A DNA stretch of 64,000 bases from Devosia sp. MC521 (GTDB lineage Bacteria; Pseudomonadota; Alphaproteobacteria; Rhizobiales; Devosiaceae): assembly GCF_014127105.1 (NCBI RefSeq), contig NZ_CP059902.1:901001-965000 (forward strand), written 5' to 3'. This document shows, in pieces, positions 61,296-64,000 of this stretch (positions are counted from its first letter, which is position 1; each line of letters opens with the position of its first letter). The notes beneath the pieces were generated by a model. That model was not told the origin of the DNA and did not search any database. It was given only the letters and a program-made list of their open reading frames with translations. The position numbers and the translations under genes are program-made.

Positions 61296-63860
61296 ATGAG
61301 TGTCAGTCAGCTTTTTGAAACGCTCACCCTAGCAGTGCCGGGTCTAGTTTGGGTTTCCGATGCTCAGGGCCACGTGGAGTTCAACAACGCGCAGTGGTCT
61401 GAGTTCACCGGCTTACCGCAAGAGAAAGGCCTGGGCTTGGGTTGGCTCGACAGCATTCACCCGGCTGACGCTGCCGCCTTTCGGGCGCAGCTGCCCATGC
61501 ATCCGGATGCCTTCGAGAATGTTCAAGCGGAAATGCGCGTTCGACGGTACGACGGCGTGTATCACCGTCACCTCTTGAACGTTCGTCATGTCGGCGATGG
61601 AAAGTGGGTGGGCTGCGCAATCGATGCGCATGAATGGCTGACCGCGGAATTAAGGGATGCGACCCAAGGCAGTATCCTCGAAATGGTCATTGGGGGTGTC
61701 GCGCTTCCGCACCTGCTTGCAGAGCTATGCAAAGCTGCTGAACGTCAGGTACCGGGTGCCACCTGCAGTATCCTGCTGGTTGACGCAGTCGGTGGACGCT
61801 TTACCGCAGGTTTTGCACCCAACTTGCCAGACGGATTGATGGCTGCGGTCCCGAATATCAAAATTGCGACAGGTGTGGGTTCCTGTGGCACCGCGGCCTT
61901 TGAAAAACGCGACGTGATTAGCACAGATATTGGCAGCGATCCGCTCTGGGACAGCTGGCGGCAGTTGGTCTTGCCTTTGGGTTTTCAAGCTTGTTGGTCT
62001 AAGCCGGTTTTCGCTGCCAATGGCGATGTCATTGCTTCTTTTGGGTTCTATTTTCGCGATAAGCGAGGCCCCAGCCCTGCAGAGCTTCAAGAGTTAACAC
62101 GTCTTCGCGGACTGGCCTCTCTGGCAATCGAGCGCGCACGCATGTTTGAAGCTTTGCGAGAAAGCGAAGAACACTATCGCTATACCGTCGAGCAGAACCC
62201 GCAGATACCGTGGACCGCTGACCCGCGGGGACAAATCCTTAGCGTGTCATCACGTTGGGCAGAGATGACGGGCATTTCTCAGACTGATGCTTTAGGAAAC
62301 GGATGGCTTCAGGCGCTCCACCCCGACGATGTCGCGCCAACTGTAGAGAGGTGGGCGGAAGTACAAGCGAGTGGCGAACCCGTGGACTTCACCTATCGAA
62401 TCCGCCTCAGCACAGGCCAATATCGTTGGGCACGGGCTAGAGCAACCGCACGCCGAGATGGTCCTGGCGCGATCTTTAAGTGGTACGGCACCGTCGAGGA
62501 TATCCATGAACACCATCTGGCCGCGGAGAAGCTCAGACGTCAGGTCTATGAGGATGAACTGTCGGGTCTGCCCAACCGGCGTCATTTTGTGGAGGAACTG
62601 ATACGCCGCCTTGCCTCGACATACGATCCCATTGGCTTGATGGTCCTGGACATGGACGACTTCAAACTCGTCAATGATCGGTATGGGCACCTCACTGGCG
62701 ATGCTGTACTGCGCTTGTTCGCGCGGTATCTTCAGCGCATCGTGGAGCCTAATGAGTTTGGGGCAAGGTTGAGTGGCGATGAGTTTGCCATCATCTGCCG
62801 TAATATCTCTGATGATGTCTGTCTGGTCGAGCGCGCGCAGTCCATCGAAGCCAAGCTCGAGGCATCCCTCAAGCGCAACAAGAAGACTCGGTCATTGCGG
62901 CCGAGCATAGGCTGCGCGCTAGGCCAGCATGGGGAGCACCCCGATGAAGTCTTCAAGCGCGCCGATCTCGCTCTTTACGCAGCCAAATCCGCGGGAAAAG
63001 GCAGTGTTCAGGTGTTCACCCCTGGTATCCGAAACGCGGCATCGAAACGCAGTAGAGCTTTGGAGCTCGCCAGAACCGCTTTGCGGGAAAACTGGATTGA
63101 ATCCTACTATCAGCCGATACTTAGCCTCAACTATCATGGCCTGCGGGGCTTTGAGGCGCTGCTGCGCATCAATCACCCTGAAGAAGGCCTTCTATCCCCA
63201 AGCGTTATTGACGATGCCTTCGATGACCCCCGTTTGGCAGACAGCATAGGTCTCCGAATGGCTCAAATGGTCATTGAAAACTTAGGGCTCTGTGCTGCCG
63301 AAGGCCTTGCCTTCGGGCAAGTTTCTATAAATTTGGCGACAGAGAACATCGTCAATGCAGCGTTCGTGACCAGTGTTCTCGGCATGCTTGATCAAAAAGG
63401 CTTGCCCCACAGCGCTATCAAGCTTGAAATCACCGAGCGCGTTCTGATGGCTGAGGTTGGTGAATCAGTTGTCGAAAATCTCGCACGACTGCGGGAAAGC
63501 GGCGTGGGCATCTCCTTGGACGACTTCGGCACCGGGTATGCCTCTCTGATTCACCTCCAGTCTCTACCAGTGGATGAAATAAAGATCGACCGGTCGTTTG
63601 TGTACGGGCTTGGAACAAACAATAACAAAGGCGAAATTGTCAGGGCAATGCTTGGGCTGGCTAAGGCGCTCAATCTCACCACAGTTGCCGAAGGCATCGA
63701 GGCGGATGCGGAAGCACGCGTGCTGAGGGAGTGGGGCTGCGACTACGGGCAGGGCTATTTGTTCGGGAAGCCGATGAGCTTTGAAGCGGCCAGTGAGTAC
63801 GCGCTAAAAAGAGCAACTAATATAGTTGTCGATAACTCCTATCGTAGATCGGGGCGCTGA
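61296..63860 (+). CDS. PAS-GAF-PAS-GGDEF-EAL cyclic-di-GMP enzyme
   Basis: An 854-residue cytoplasmic signalling protein. Order: PAS (about 5-115, VPGLVWVSDAQGHVEFNN), GAF (about 130-285), PAS/PAC (about 290-410, WTADPRGQILSVSSRWAEM), GGDEF (about 415-575) and EAL (about 590-840). The diguanylate cyclase site reads RLSGDEFAI, Ser replacing the first Gly of GGDEF, and no RxxD inhibitory site precedes it. The phosphodiesterase site is complete: GFEALLR, INLATEN, EITERVLM, LDDFGTGYASL, DEIKIDRSF, AEGIE and YGQGYLFGKP. It may both make and degrade c-di-GMP, with degradation more certain. No membrane segments are present, so the signal is probably intracellular. Confidence 0.93.
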   Translation: MSVSQLFETLTLAVPGLVWVSDAQGHVEFNNAQWSEFTGLPQEKGLGLGWLDSIHPADAAAFRAQLPMHPDAFENVQAEMRVRRYDGVYHRHLLNVRHVGDGKWVGCAIDAHEWLTAELRDATQGSILEMVIGGVALPHLLAELCKAAERQVPGATCSILLVDAVGGRFTAGFAPNLPDGLMAAVPNIKIATGVGSCGTAAFEKRDVISTDIGSDPLWDSWRQLVLPLGFQACWSKPVFAANGDVIASFGFYFRDKRGPSPAELQELTRLRGLASLAIERARMFEALRESEEHYRYTVEQNPQIPWTADPRGQILSVSSRWAEMTGISQTDALGNGWLQALHPDDVAPTVERWAEVQASGEPVDFTYRIRLSTGQYRWARARATARRDGPGAIFKWYGTVEDIHEHHLAAEKLRRQVYEDELSGLPNRRHFVEELIRRLASTYDPIGLMVLDMDDFKLVNDRYGHLTGDAVLRLFARYLQRIVEPNEFGARLSGDEFAIICRNISDDVCLVERAQSIEAKLEASLKRNKKTRSLRPSIGCALGQHGEHPDEVFKRADLALYAAKSAGKGSVQVFTPGIRNAASKRSRALELARTALRENWIESYYQPILSLNYHGLRGFEALLRINHPEEGLLSPSVIDDAFDDPRLADSIGLRMAQMVIENLGLCAAEGLAFGQVSINLATENIVNAAFVTSVLGMLDQKGLPHSAIKLEITERVLMAEVGESVVENLARLRESGVGISLDDFGTGYASLIHLQSLPVDEIKIDRSFVYGLGTNNNKGEIVRAMLGLAKALNLTTVAEGIEADAEARVLREWGCDYGQGYLFGKPMSFEAASEYALKRATNIVVDNSYRRSGR

Positions 63861-63910
63861 AAGCTGCACGGAAAGTTGAGGGACGCTATGGTCGTTTTGG
63901 GGGAGTATAA

Positions 63911-64000
63911 GTGGTGGAGGCAATGACAAAAGTAGGAGCCACTGCGGAGGATGCTGGAACTTTTTTGTTCGGCCGAAGCTATAAAATGTTACGCAAGATC
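63911..64000 (+). CDS. Possible start of a gene running off the window
   Basis: From GTG 63911, five bases after GGGGGAG, a frame stays open to the window end (MVEAMTKVGATAEDAGTFLF...); an ATG four codons later is an alternative. Only 30 residues are visible and nothing is recognised, so coding status is tentative. Confidence 0.35.
   Translation, partial: MVEAMTKVGATAEDAGTFLFGRSYKMLRKI

Noticed and set aside
1..64000. CRISPR array, transposase, phage or toxin-antitoxin genes
   Set aside because: No regularly spaced direct repeats and no such protein families were found on reading the translated frames.

Overview
The window looks like chromosomal DNA of an alphaproteobacterium of the Hyphomicrobiales, most likely a Devosia-like genus. 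This is inferred from gene content and style (many ABC and TRAP importers, a YtfQ-type sugar importer, a Ugp operon, a DUF892 protein, a TIGR03808-type beta-helix protein, short-palindrome mosaic repeats), not from a marker gene. Coding density is high and nearly all genes are metabolic. There is no phage, transposase, integrase, CRISPR array or rRNA; one tRNA-Gln gene is present.

Layout. 0-12 kb, nearly all on the minus strand: a purine/nucleoside salvage cluster with a Pot-type ABC importer, an MTA/SAH-type deaminase, an M20 peptidase, an adenine deaminase, a nucleoside hydrolase and a diverged second adenine deaminase; a second M20 enzyme is cut by the left edge. 12-13 kb: a nitroreductase. 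13-21 kb: a periplasmic alcohol-oxidation module with pseudoazurin, a membrane protein that looks like a site-2 protease without its metal ligands, a PQQ dehydrogenase, a cytochrome c, two MoxJ-like binding proteins and an ABC ATPase/permease of the type found with PQQ alcohol dehydrogenases. 21-28 kb: a LysR regulator divergent from a TauT/SsuC-type ABC importer whose operon also carries a DUF1800/DUF1501 pair. 28-29 kb: a TIM-barrel epimerase.

29-37.5 kb: quinate/shikimate catabolism toward protocatechuate, with 3-dehydroquinate dehydratase, a DctPQM TRAP importer, GntR and TetR regulators, a shikimate/quinate dehydrogenase and a fused 3-dehydroshikimate dehydratase. Three transcription units share a near-identical 20-bp operator. 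37.6-43 kb: a YtfQRT-YjfF galactofuranose-type sugar importer with a GntR regulator, then tRNA-Gln(CTG). 43.5-48.9 kb: a DUF892 ferritin-like protein with a histone-H1-like tail, MarR, an operon of a Tat-exported flavin dehydrogenase, a cytochrome c and a catalytically dead alpha/beta-hydrolase, then a TIM-barrel isomerase. 49-57.5 kb: ugpBAECQ with a DeoR/GlpR-type regulator and a HAD phosphatase, divergent from a Na/Pi cotransporter; a GlpR-like palindrome occurs twice in the shared promoter region. 57.6-64 kb: an O-antigen-ligase-like membrane protein, a Tat beta-helix protein, a gap with a tRNA-Gln 3' remnant, a small unknown gene and a PAS-GAF-PAS-GGDEF-EAL protein.

The most novel-looking parts are the PQQ/pseudoazurin/pseudo-S2P module, the flavin dehydrogenase/cytochrome c/dead-hydrolase operon, and the DUF1800/DUF1501 pair inside an ABC operon. 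All protein identities come from reading motifs by eye; no database search was run.
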